From positions 1 to 18,301 of the forward strand of contig DXLM01000064.1 in NCBI GenBank assembly GCA_019414725.1: a stretch of DNA of 18,301 bases, given 5' to 3'. This document shows positions 8,099 through 14,474 of this stretch, piece by piece; positions within the stretch are counted from its first letter, which is position 1; each line of letters begins with the position of its first letter. The stretch comes from Bacteroides sp. Lineage in GTDB: Bacteria; Bacteroidota; Bacteroidia; Bacteroidales; Bacteroidaceae. Both the position numbers and the translations under genes were made by a program. The notes beneath the pieces were generated by a model. It did no database searches and was not told the DNA's origin. It saw only the letters and a list, made by a program, of their open reading frames with translations.

Positions 8099-9154
8099 AT
8101 GAAACAGTTATTTTCACAACGACGTTTTTTGGAAATGAGTATCCATATTGTCAGTTGGTTGCTCGTTTTTGGCTTTCCGCTTGTATTCATGGACCTTGGA
8201 AGCGGCTTCAATCTGGCCCAATTCTTGAGGCATAGTTGTGTTCCTTTGTGCTATTTTATTATCTTCTATGTCAATTACTTGTGCCTGGTTCCCCGCTATA
8301 TGTTCACGGACGAAATGCGTAAGTATATTCTGAGCAATGCCGTGCTGATACTTTGTCTGAGTGTGCTTCTTCATGTATTTCTGGAAAGTATAAGCACTCC
8401 TCCGCCTCCTGAGTTTGCACGTCATATTCCGCCCCGTTGGATATTTTATGCGCGGGATATGGGGATGATGATTTTTGTTGCCGGATTGGGTGCGGCCATT
8501 CGTACCAGCCTGCGTTGGCGTCAGGCGGAAGAGCGGTTGATAGAAGCGGAGAGACAAAAGACGGAAGCGGAACTGAAAAACTTGAAGAACCAGTTGAATC
8601 CTCATTTTCTGCTCAATACATTAAATAATATCTATGCTTTGATTGCTTTTAATAGTGACAAGGCACAAGAGGCAGTACAAGAGCTGAGTAAATTGTTGCG
8701 GCATGTGCTTTATGACAATCAGCAGACTTTTGTTCCGCTTGAAAAAGAATTGGACTTTATCCGTAATTATGTAGCTCTGATGCGTATCCGCCTGCCACAG
8801 CAGGTAGAAGTGAGTGTGAATTTGGAGGCAGACTCTGGAGGTGCGTTGCAAATCGCTCCCCTTATTTTCATATCGCTGATAGAAAATGCCTTCAAGCATG
8901 GTATCAGCCCCACGGTAGACAGTTTTATCAGTATCTCTATCTTTGGGCATACGGATGGTACGGTGAGATGTGAGATCCTTAACAGCAATCATCCGAAGTC
9001 CGGGCAAGATAAAAGTGGAAGTGGAGTGGGGCTGGAACAGGTAAGCAAGCGGTTGGAACTGATTTATCCGGGACATTACGAATGGATAAAAGGGATCAGT
9101 GAAAACGGACAGGTATATTCTTCTATATTAACTATACAGACTAAAAGTTTATGA
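8099..9154 (+). CDS. LytS/YehU-type membrane sensor histidine kinase
   Basis: Sensor kinase of a two-component pair, 351 residues from the first ATG. About four transmembrane segments occupy residues 13-138, with no recognisable periplasmic domain. A short coiled linker (RQAEERLIEAERQKTEAELKNLKNQ) leads to the His_kinase core QLNPHFLLNTLNNIYAL, with H169 the likely phosphorylation site. An HATPase domain follows, with N263 in LIENAFKHG and the G box GSGVGLEQVSKRLELIYPG. It overlaps the response regulator by 4 bp (ATGA). The perfect -7 box 5 nt before the first ATG makes a start at Met13 (8135) plausible. Position after macAB suggests a possible link to efflux control, unproven. Confidence 0.93.
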   Translation: MKQLFSQRRFLEMSIHIVSWLLVFGFPLVFMDLGSGFNLAQFLRHSCVPLCYFIIFYVNYLCLVPRYMFTDEMRKYILSNAVLILCLSVLLHVFLESISTPPPPEFARHIPPRWIFYARDMGMMIFVAGLGAAIRTSLRWRQAEERLIEAERQKTEAELKNLKNQLNPHFLLNTLNNIYALIAFNSDKAQEAVQELSKLLRHVLYDNQQTFVPLEKELDFIRNYVALMRIRLPQQVEVSVNLEADSGGALQIAPLIFISLIENAFKHGISPTVDSFISISIFGHTDGTVRCEILNSNHPKSGQDKSGSGVGLEQVSKRLELIYPGHYEWIKGISENGQVYSSILTIQTKSL

Positions 9155-9876
9155 TACTGAATTGTGCTATTGTAGATGATGAGCCGCTGGCTTTGGAATT
9201 GCTGAGAAGCTATGTGGAAAAAACGTCTTTCCTCCGGTTGGTAGGGAGGTATTCCAGTGCGGTGCAAGCTATGACAGAAATTCCTCTTCACGAGGAGGTG
9301 CATGTCTTGTTCCTTGATATTCAAATGCCCGAGTTGAACGGTTTGGAGTTTTCACGCATGGTCAGTCCTGAAACAAGGATTATTTTTACTACTGCATTCG
9401 GACAGTATGCCTTGGATAGTTATAAAGTCAATGCCTTGGACTATTTGTTGAAACCTATCAGCTATGTCGATTTTTTGCAATCGGTGAATAAAGCGGTGCA
9501 ATGGTATGAATTGAAACAAAAGGCGGATAATGGTGTTGATGCCGATGAGGCGGATGATTGTATATATGTAAAAAGTGATTATAAATTGCTCCGAATTGCT
9601 TTAGACCGGATATTGTATATAGAAGGGTTGAAGGATTATATTAAAATACATGTGGAGGATGAGCCGAAAGCTATCCTGTCACTTATCAGTATGAAAGCTA
9701 TGGAAGAGAAGCTTCCTTCCAGTCGTTTTATTCGCGTACATCGCTCGTTTATAGTGCAAAAGAGTAAAATTAAGGTGCTTGATCGGGGGCGGATTGTTTT
9801 CGGTAAAGAGTATATTCCGATTTCCGATAGTTATAAACAGGAGTTACAGATATATTTGAATAGTCATTCTGTTTGA
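9151..9876 (+). CDS. LytTR-family response regulator
   Basis: DNA-binding partner of the upstream kinase, 241 residues. The N-terminal receiver has the full active site: D9, D10, phospho-acceptor D56 in FLDIQMP, T81 and K101 in LLKP. A LytTR DNA-binding domain fills about 135-238 (DCIYVKSDYKLLRI, RVHRSFIVQKSKI, EYIPISDSYKQEL). LytTR proteins usually bind pairs of direct repeats about two helical turns apart. The start ATG overlaps the kinase stop, indicating translational coupling. Confidence 0.95.
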   Translation: MILNCAIVDDEPLALELLRSYVEKTSFLRLVGRYSSAVQAMTEIPLHEEVHVLFLDIQMPELNGLEFSRMVSPETRIIFTTAFGQYALDSYKVNALDYLLKPISYVDFLQSVNKAVQWYELKQKADNGVDADEADDCIYVKSDYKLLRIALDRILYIEGLKDYIKIHVEDEPKAILSLISMKAMEEKLPSSRFIRVHRSFIVQKSKIKVLDRGRIVFGKEYIPISDSYKQELQIYLNSHSV

Positions 9877-9923
9877 AAAATGTGATATTTGAATGATAAA
9901 AGTTGATATTTTGTCGATATCCT

Positions 9924-9955
9924 TTTGCAAAAAAGAAATAATCTTTTTATATTTG
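9924..9955 (+). promoter_or_regulatory. Promoter of putative sRNA A
   Basis: TTTG (9924-9927), a 20-nt spacer and TATATTTG (9948-9955) form a full match to the Bacteroides consensus. No start codon follows before the terminator at 10032-10071, so the promoter seems to serve a noncoding RNA. Confidence 0.7.
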
Positions 9956-9961
9956 CAGCAT

Positions 9962-10071
9962 AGACAAGGGAAGTTGTGAAACTTCTTAATAGAATAGTTT
10001 AGTTAAGTCTAGTTTAGTTTTTGTGTTGTAAGTGCTCCCATCGTAAGCGAACGAATGGGAGCACGTTTTTT
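9962..10071 (+). ncRNA. Putative small RNA A (about 110 nt)
   Basis: A self-contained transcription unit in the gap between the response regulator and tspO: perfect promoter, about 70 nt with no ATG, and a strong terminator. Near the 5' end, GAAGTT-GTGA-AACTTC (9970-9985) makes a 6-bp hairpin capped by a GNRA-type tetraloop. The middle is unstructured and repeats TAGTTTAGTT (9995-10004 and 10010-10019). The terminator stem begins AAGTGCTCCC, as in putative sRNA B. I do not recognise it as a named RNA. A family of paralogous sRNAs is known in B. thetaiotaomicron, and membership is possible but not shown. The alternative is a leader of tspO, ended by attenuation. Confidence 0.6.
10032..10071 (+). 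terminator. Terminator of putative sRNA A
   Basis: GTGCTCCCAT (10032-10041) pairs perfectly with ATGGGAGCAC (10055-10064). The stem extends inward by CGT/ACG with one bulged A. After G10065 comes a run of six T (10066-10071). A classical strong intrinsic terminator. Confidence 0.88.
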
Positions 10072-10160
10072 AGACACCTGCAGGGGAGAAGTGTTCTGTT
10101 TCTGCAACAAATCCGGAGGTTGGTTTGTTAATTATGGCATAAATAGAAATAATTCTCCTT

Positions 10161-10625
10161 ATGAAAAGAATAATCCCCATACTGATTGCTATACTTATCT
10201 GTTTTAGTGTAGGCTGTACTGCTTCTTATTTTCAGTCGGAGTCTATACTCAACTGGTATCCTGCATTGGAAAAACCTTCTTGTACACCCCCTGATATAGC
10301 TTTTCCCATTGCTTGGAGTTTTATCTATCTGTGCATGGGAATTTCTATCGGGTTGATTTGGCATATATGGACAATAAGACGACAAATGATTATCAGATTA
10401 TTCGGATTCCAGCTTCTGTTTAATTTTACATGGAGCATTTTCTTCTTTTATTTTCGGAGTCCGTTGCTAGGTTTTGCAAATATTCTGGTGCTGGATGTGC
10501 TTGTTATTTATTATATGATAGAAAGTTATCCGGTGAGGAAATCTTCGGCATATCTTTTTGTTCCTTATCTTTTGTGGTTGCTTCTTGCCACTTATCTTAA
10601 CGGCTATATATTAATATATAATTAA
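10161..10625 (+). CDS. tspO: TspO/MBR family tryptophan-rich sensory protein
   Basis: Five-helix membrane protein of the TspO (translocator protein/mitochondrial benzodiazepine receptor) family, 154 residues, matching the usual 150-170. Family motifs are WYPALEKPSCTPPDIAFPIAW (about 32-52), QLLFNFTWSIFFFYF (about 84-98) and PYLLWLLLATYLNGYI near the C-terminus. Members bind porphyrins and are linked to tetrapyrrole and oxidative stress responses; the exact job in Bacteroides is not settled. It stands alone between putative sRNA A and the hemerythrin operon. Only a weak promoter candidate (TTGGTTTG, 10120-10127) is visible upstream, so read-through from sRNA A is possible. Confidence 0.92.
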   Translation: MKRIIPILIAILICFSVGCTASYFQSESILNWYPALEKPSCTPPDIAFPIAWSFIYLCMGISIGLIWHIWTIRRQMIIRLFGFQLLFNFTWSIFFFYFRSPLLGFANILVLDVLVIYYMIESYPVRKSSAYLFVPYLLWLLLATYLNGYILIYN

Positions 10626-10672
10626 AAGACTGGCATTGGCCGGTTGAACGGGAATTATAGGGTACAAGAGAA

Positions 10673-10693
10673 AATACCTATTTATAGTGATTG
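10673..10693 (+). promoter_or_regulatory. Shared operator-like element at the RIC-luxR promoter (site 1)
   Basis: AATACCTA (10673-10680), five bases, then AGTGATTG (10686-10693), whose last three bases are the -33 box. The same arrangement occurs before putative sRNA B and pflB. TACCTAT (10675-10681) fits the NarL heptamer TACYYMT, and TACCTAT-TT-ATAGTGA forms an imperfect 7-2-7 inverted repeat with a perfect CTAT-TT-ATAG core. It is probably a binding site for the LuxR-type protein encoded by this operon (inference). Confidence 0.55.
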
Positions 10694-10721
10694 ATAACCC
10701 TGGTGATTTTCCGTAACTTTG
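10691..10721 (+). promoter_or_regulatory. Promoter of the RIC-luxR operon
   Basis: TTG (10691-10693), a 20-nt spacer and TAACTTTG (10714-10721) match the Bacteroides consensus. Predicted start near 10728, about 24 nt before the ATG. An imperfect palindrome ATAACCCTGGTGAT lies in the spacer (10696-10709). Confidence 0.72.
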
Positions 10722-10751
10722 CGGCCATAAAGAGAAACAAAAAACATAACT

Positions 10752-11447
10752 ATGTATAAAACAAGTAAATATACTCCGACGGACAAAATGAGTTATCTTA
10801 TCTGTGATAACTATACATTGCTACAGGTAATGAGTCGTTTTGATCTTTCGTTAGGGTTTGGAGACAAGACAGTACAGGAGGTGTGCCGTGAAAATGGAGT
10901 GGATTGTCGTACTTTCCTTGCGGTGGTAAACTTCATGATTGAAGATAGCGACCGGATGGAGGATGATGTGAAGGATATTTCTATGCCTTCATTGATGAAT
11001 TATTTAAAACAGGCACATCATTATTTCCTTGATTTCTGTCTGCCTACCATACGCCGTAAATTGATAGAAGCTATAGATTGTTCCACGGAAAACGAGGTTG
11101 CATTTCTCATTCTGAAATTTTTTGATCAGTATGCCGGAGAAGTGCGTAAACACATGGATTATGAAGATATGAATGTGTTTACTTATGTAGAGAATCTGAT
11201 GACGGGACGAGAAACGGGAGGATTCCGTATCTCACAGTTTGCCCGCAGGCATGATCAGATAGATGCGACACTGACTGAGTTAAAAAACATCATTATTAAA
11301 TATTATCCGGCAAAAGGAAATAACCATTTGTTGAACGCCGTATTATTCGACATATTCAGTTGTGAACAAGATTTGGCATCTCATTGCCGCGTAGAGGATT
11401 ACTTGTTTGTGCCTGCTGTACTTAGGCTGGAAAAGGAGGGGAAATGA
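10752..11447 (+). CDS. Hemerythrin-domain protein, RIC/YtfE-ScdA-like
   Basis: Probable diiron protein for repair of iron-sulfur clusters after nitric oxide or oxidative damage, 231 residues. The N-terminal part (about 15-62) resembles the ScdA_N domain (LLQVMSRFDLSLGFGDKTVQEVCRENGVD) but lacks the vicinal Cys-Cys usual there. The hemerythrin four-helix domain keeps a full ligand set: H89, H134, E138, H167, H211 and E215. Their spacing nearly equals that of E. coli YtfE (H84, H129, E133, H160, H204, E208). It overlaps the LuxR gene by 4 bp (ATGA), so the two products are likely made together. Role in NO or oxygen sensing rather than repair is an alternative. Confidence 0.88.
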   Translation: MYKTSKYTPTDKMSYLICDNYTLLQVMSRFDLSLGFGDKTVQEVCRENGVDCRTFLAVVNFMIEDSDRMEDDVKDISMPSLMNYLKQAHHYFLDFCLPTIRRKLIEAIDCSTENEVAFLILKFFDQYAGEVRKHMDYEDMNVFTYVENLMTGRETGGFRISQFARRHDQIDATLTELKNIIIKYYPAKGNNHLLNAVLFDIFSCEQDLASHCRVEDYLFVPAVLRLEKEGK

Positions 11448-12055
11448 AACGGACAGAACTTGTGCACGTTGCGGTGGCCGAAACTTCAGTCATTGTGCGT
11501 AGCGGACTTGTGGCTGTGCTGAAGCGCATGCCTGATCTTATAATACAGCCGGTGGAAATAACTTCTCTTGAAGGACTGCAAAATTGTATGCAGGGACATC
11601 AGCCGGATATTCTAATCATAAATCCTACTTTCGGAGGATGGTTTAACGTGGACGAGTTCAAATCGAACTATCCACAGGCATCTGTCAAATGCGTTTCTTT
11701 GTTGTGTTCAGTCACAGATACCAATCTGTTGAAGGGATACGATGAGAGTATAGCGCTATATGATGACATCGAAGTTTTAAATAAAAAGTTAGTAGACCTG
11801 ATGAATCTTGGTGTGGATGAAACAGATGGCGAACAGGAAGCGTTGAGCCAGCGTGAGAAAGAAATTATTTGTTGCGTGGTACGTGGGATGACAAATAAGG
11901 AAACGGCGGAAAAACTGTTCCTCTCCATTCATACGGTGATAACTCACCGTCGGAATATTGCGCGCAAGCTACAGATACATTCACCTGCCGGATTGACTAT
12001 TTACGCTATCGTAAATAAACTGGTTGAACTAAGCGAGGTGAAGATGAACTTATAA
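11444..12055 (+). CDS. LuxR/NarL-type regulator with degenerate receiver
   Basis: Transcription factor of 203 residues. The C-terminal LuxR HTH (about 134-192) is intact: LSQREKEIICCVVRGMTNKETAEKLFLSIHTVITHRRNIARKL. The N-terminal half has the receiver layout (VHVAVAETSVIVRSGLVAVLKR, PDILIINPTFGG), but the phospho-acceptor Asp is N60, the acidic pair is reduced to E13, and no switch Lys is seen. It is therefore unlikely to be controlled by a kinase. Translational coupling to the diiron protein suggests the signal may come through that partner. Flanking copies of ATACCTA-N5-AGTGAT may be its binding sites (inference), which would mean autoregulation. Confidence 0.9.
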   Translation: MKRTELVHVAVAETSVIVRSGLVAVLKRMPDLIIQPVEITSLEGLQNCMQGHQPDILIINPTFGGWFNVDEFKSNYPQASVKCVSLLCSVTDTNLLKGYDESIALYDDIEVLNKKLVDLMNLGVDETDGEQEALSQREKEIICCVVRGMTNKETAEKLFLSIHTVITHRRNIARKLQIHSPAGLTIYAIVNKLVELSEVKMNL

Positions 12056-12071
12056 TACCTACAAATGGTGA
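12054..12071 (+). promoter_or_regulatory. Degenerate upstream copy of the shared element (site 2a)
   Basis: AATACCTA (12054-12061), five bases, then GGTGA (12067-12071). It lies exactly 32 bp, about three helical turns, upstream of the better copy at 12086 and starts within the luxR stop codon. The identical left half and phase suggest cooperative binding of one regulator. Confidence 0.35.
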
Positions 12072-12085
12072 GTGGAATAAGATAG

Positions 12086-12106
12086 AATACCTAAATGAAG
12101 TGATTG
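12086..12106 (+). promoter_or_regulatory. Shared operator-like element at the sRNA B promoter (site 2b)
   Basis: AATACCTA (12086-12093), five bases, AGTGATTG (12099-12106). Sixteen fixed positions are identical to site 1, with the same spacing to the -33 and -7 boxes. The left heptamer TACCTAA fits TACYYMT at 6 of 7 positions; the right half is less palindromic than in site 1. Confidence 0.52.
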
Positions 12107-12134
12107 TGGATGTGGTCCCTAACCTCTATCTTTG
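12104..12134 (+). promoter_or_regulatory. Promoter of putative sRNA B
   Basis: TTG (12104-12106), a 20-nt spacer and TATCTTTG (12127-12134), a full match to the Bacteroides consensus. Predicted start near 12141. No start codon follows before the terminator. Confidence 0.7.
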
Positions 12135-12140
12135 CACTAT

Positions 12141-12230
12141 AAGTTAGTCATATAGAAATTACGTAAACCACAAAGTTAGTTATTAGTTAAAAGTGCTCCC
12201 TGCGAAGTGATTCGCGGGGAGTACTTTTTT
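12141..12230 (+). ncRNA. Putative small RNA B (about 90 nt)
   Basis: Noncoding unit between luxR and lutA with its own promoter and terminator and no ATG. The body repeats AAGTTAGT (12141-12148, 12173-12180) and runs through AGTTATTAGTTAAAAG into the terminator. The TAGTT-rich body, AAGTGCTCCC stem start and TATnTTTGCA promoter match putative sRNA A, so the two look like paralogs. The shared operator-like element at its promoter ties its expression to the RIC-luxR operon and pflB. It might also be produced as the 3' end of the luxR mRNA. Targets cannot be judged from the window. Confidence 0.62.
12191..12230 (+). terminator. Terminator of putative sRNA B (and probably luxR)
   Basis: A 16-bp stem (12191-12206 with 12211-12226, two G-U pairs) closed by a GTGA tetraloop and ending in a run of six T (12225-12230). 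Very strong intrinsic terminator. No other terminator is visible after luxR, so this probably ends that operon as well. Confidence 0.9.
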
Positions 12231-12301
12231 ATTAGTAAGGCTTTTGCTCACAATATTATGCTTTTTTACCTATTCCGCTTCATTATTCGTTAGAAATCTC
12301 G

Positions 12302-12332
12302 TTGTTTTCTTAACAAATATCCTCTAACTTTG
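12302..12332 (+). promoter_or_regulatory. Promoter of the lutABC operon
   Basis: TTG (12302-12304), a 20-nt spacer and TAACTTTG (12325-12332). Predicted start near 12339, about 22 nt before the lutA ATG. A single NarL-like heptamer TACCTAT lies upstream at 12267-12273 without the right half of the shared element. Confidence 0.7.
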
Positions 12333-12360
12333 TTATTCAATATAGGACACATATTAACTA

Positions 12361-13107
12361 ATGACAATGAAAGTAGGTTTATTTATTCCTTGTTATATCA
12401 ATGCGGTATATCCGCAGGTGGGGATAGCCTCGTACAAGCTGCTGAAAAGTTTGGGAGTGGATGTGGATTATCCTCTCAATCAGACTTGTTGCGGCCAACC
12501 GATGGCGAATGCAGGTTTCGAGAATAAAGCGGTAGATTTGGCCCGTCATTTTGACGAACAGTTTAAGAATTACGATTATATAGTGGGCCCTTCGGCCAGT
12601 TGCGTCGTTTTTGTGCGTGATAACTACAGTCGTCTGTTGAAAGAAGACAAACATCGGTGTGCCAGCGAAGGTAAGATATATGATATCTGTGAGTTTATTC
12701 ATGATATCGTCAAGCCTTCTTCGTTGAAAGCCAAGTTTCCACATAAAGTGAGTCTGCAAAACAGTTGTCATGGAGTGAGATTGATGAAACTTTCTTCTGC
12801 CAGCGAACTTAATATTCCTTATTTCAGCAAATTGCGTGATTTGCTCTCTTTGGTAGAAGGAGTGGAAGTTGTGGAACCGGAACGCAAAGACGAATGTTGC
12901 GGTTTCGGCGGTATGTTTGCCGTAGAGGAAGATGCGGTTTCCGTGCAGATGGGGCATGACAAGGTGATGCGTCATATTGCTACCGGTGCTGAATATATTG
13001 TGGGGGCCGACAGTTCGTGCCTGATGCATCAGAATGGTATCATTGCCCGTGACAAACTTCCTATCAAGACATTGCACATTGTTGAAATCTTAGCGGCAGG
13101 ATTATGA
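12361..13107 (+). CDS. lutA: Lactate utilization protein A, (Fe-S)-binding CCG-domain subunit
   Basis: Subunit of the LutABC (YkgEFG-like) complex that oxidises L-lactate to pyruvate. 248 residues with two cysteine-rich CCG domains. The first has C11 and C43-C44 (NQTCCGQPMANAGF); the second has C136 (SCHG), C179-C180 (DECCGFGGMFAVEE) and C220 (SSCLMHQNG). This pattern matches heterodisulfide-reductase/GlpC-type cofactor sites. ATG at 12361 is the first start; Met3 (12367) is also possible. It overlaps lutB by 4 bp. Confidence 0.93.
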   Translation: MTMKVGLFIPCYINAVYPQVGIASYKLLKSLGVDVDYPLNQTCCGQPMANAGFENKAVDLARHFDEQFKNYDYIVGPSASCVVFVRDNYSRLLKEDKHRCASEGKIYDICEFIHDIVKPSSLKAKFPHKVSLQNSCHGVRLMKLSSASELNIPYFSKLRDLLSLVEGVEVVEPERKDECCGFGGMFAVEEDAVSVQMGHDKVMRHIATGAEYIVGADSSCLMHQNGIIARDKLPIKTLHIVEILAAGL

Positions 13108-14471
13108 GTACGAAACATTCAAAAGCAGCTGCGGAGTTTCTGAAAAACAAGAAACAGGCCGCATGGCATGACGAAACACTTTGGCTGGTTAGGGCAAAGC
13201 GTGACAGACTGAGTAAAGAAGTTCCCGAATGGGAGGAATTGCGTAATATGGCATGTGCTACTAAACTATATAGTAACAGCCATTTGGACGAATTATTGGT
13301 GGAGTTTGAAAACAATGCGCGTGCTAACGGAGCTCATGTCTATTGGGCAAAGGATGCGGATGAGTATTGTAACATTGTCTACAATATTCTGAACCAGCAT
13401 GGAGTGAAGCATTTTATAAAAAGCAAATCCATGTTGGCTGAGGAGTGTGAACTTAATCCTTTTTTGGAAAGCAAAGGGATTGAAGTGGTAGAAAGCGACT
13501 TGGGAGAGCGTATCTTGCAATTGATGCATCTGAAGCCGAGCCATATTGTATTACCTGCTATTCATATCAAACGTGAACAGGTAGGTGAGCTTTTCGAGAG
13601 AGAGATGGGTACGGAGAAAGGAAATTTTGACCCTACTTACCTTACACATGCAGCCCGGAAAAATCTCCGTCAGAAATTTATTCATGCTGAGGCGGCTATG
13701 ACAGGTGCTAACTTTGCTGTAGCTTCTACTGGTGAGATTGTGGTATGTACCAATGAAGGAAATGCGGATATGGGTACTTCCCAGCCTAAATTACAGATTG
13801 CGGCTTTTGGTATGGAAAAAATTGTGCCGGATCGTGAATCATTGGGAGTGTTCACCCGTTTGTTGGCCCGTTCGGCTACAGGACAACCCATTACTACATA
13901 TACTTCTCATTATCGAAAGCCTAGAGAGGGTGGGGAACTTCATATTATTATTGTAGATAACGGACGTAGTAAGATATTAGCCGACCCAAAGCATATCAAG
14001 ACTTTGAATTGTATTCGTTGTGGAGCCTGTATGAATACATGTCCTGTATATAGACGTAGTGGGGGGTACTCTTATACTTATTTTATTCCCGGCCCTATCG
14101 GGATTAACCTGGGGATGTTGAAGGCGCCGTTACATTATTATGACAATGTGTCGGCTTGTTCTTTGTGTTATTCCTGTTCGTTTGTATGTCCGGCTAAAGT
14201 GGATTTGGCGGAGCAGATCTATTTGTGGCGCCAGGATTTGGATAAATTGGGTAAGGCAGACCGGATGAAAAAGGTAATGTCCGGTGGCATGGAATTCATG
14301 ATGAACCGCCCTTCGATATTCAATATGGCATTAAAATGGGCGCCATTGGTAAATGGAGTGCCGCGTTTCCTTATCTATAACGGATTGAATGACTGGGGGA
14401 AAGGACGTGAAATGCCGAAATTTGCTAAGGAGAGTTTCAATGAAATGTGGAAGAAAGGTAAAGTGAAGTAA
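13104..14471 (+). CDS. lutB: Lactate utilization protein B, 4Fe-4S ferredoxin-type subunit
   Basis: Electron-transfer subunit of the LutABC complex, 455 residues, in line with LutB/YkgF (about 475). The N-terminal two thirds form a LUD domain (VASTGEIVVCTNEGNADMGT, REGGELHIIIVDNGRSKIL). Two 4Fe-4S motifs follow: C303, C306, C309, C313 (CIRCGACMNTCP) and C352, C355, C358, C362 (CSLCYSCSFVCP). Start overlaps lutA (ATGA), and lutC begins 3 bp after the stop, so the three are one tight operon. Electrons probably go to the quinone pool. Confidence 0.94.
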   Translation: MSTKHSKAAAEFLKNKKQAAWHDETLWLVRAKRDRLSKEVPEWEELRNMACATKLYSNSHLDELLVEFENNARANGAHVYWAKDADEYCNIVYNILNQHGVKHFIKSKSMLAEECELNPFLESKGIEVVESDLGERILQLMHLKPSHIVLPAIHIKREQVGELFEREMGTEKGNFDPTYLTHAARKNLRQKFIHAEAAMTGANFAVASTGEIVVCTNEGNADMGTSQPKLQIAAFGMEKIVPDRESLGVFTRLLARSATGQPITTYTSHYRKPREGGELHIIIVDNGRSKILADPKHIKTLNCIRCGACMNTCPVYRRSGGYSYTYFIPGPIGINLGMLKAPLHYYDNVSACSLCYSCSFVCPAKVDLAEQIYLWRQDLDKLGKADRMKKVMSGGMEFMMNRPSIFNMALKWAPLVNGVPRFLIYNGLNDWGKGREMPKFAKESFNEMWKKGKVK

Positions 14472-14474
14472 ATT

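Noticed and set aside
9962..10160. Riboswitch in front of tspO
   Set aside because: The hairpins do not match any aptamer I recognise, and the strong terminator lies about 90 bp before tspO with no visible anti-terminator pairing; a free-standing sRNA fits better.
10161..10220. Lipoprotein signal in the TspO protein (SVGC at residues 16-19)
   Set aside because: The segment is the first TspO transmembrane helix; the cysteine lacks a proper lipobox, and the rest of the protein is membrane-embedded.
12379..13077. Long open frame (232 codons) antisense to lutA
   Set aside because: It lies entirely opposite a well-supported Fe-S protein gene, is rich in His, Arg and Thr without domain motifs, and has no promoter of its own.
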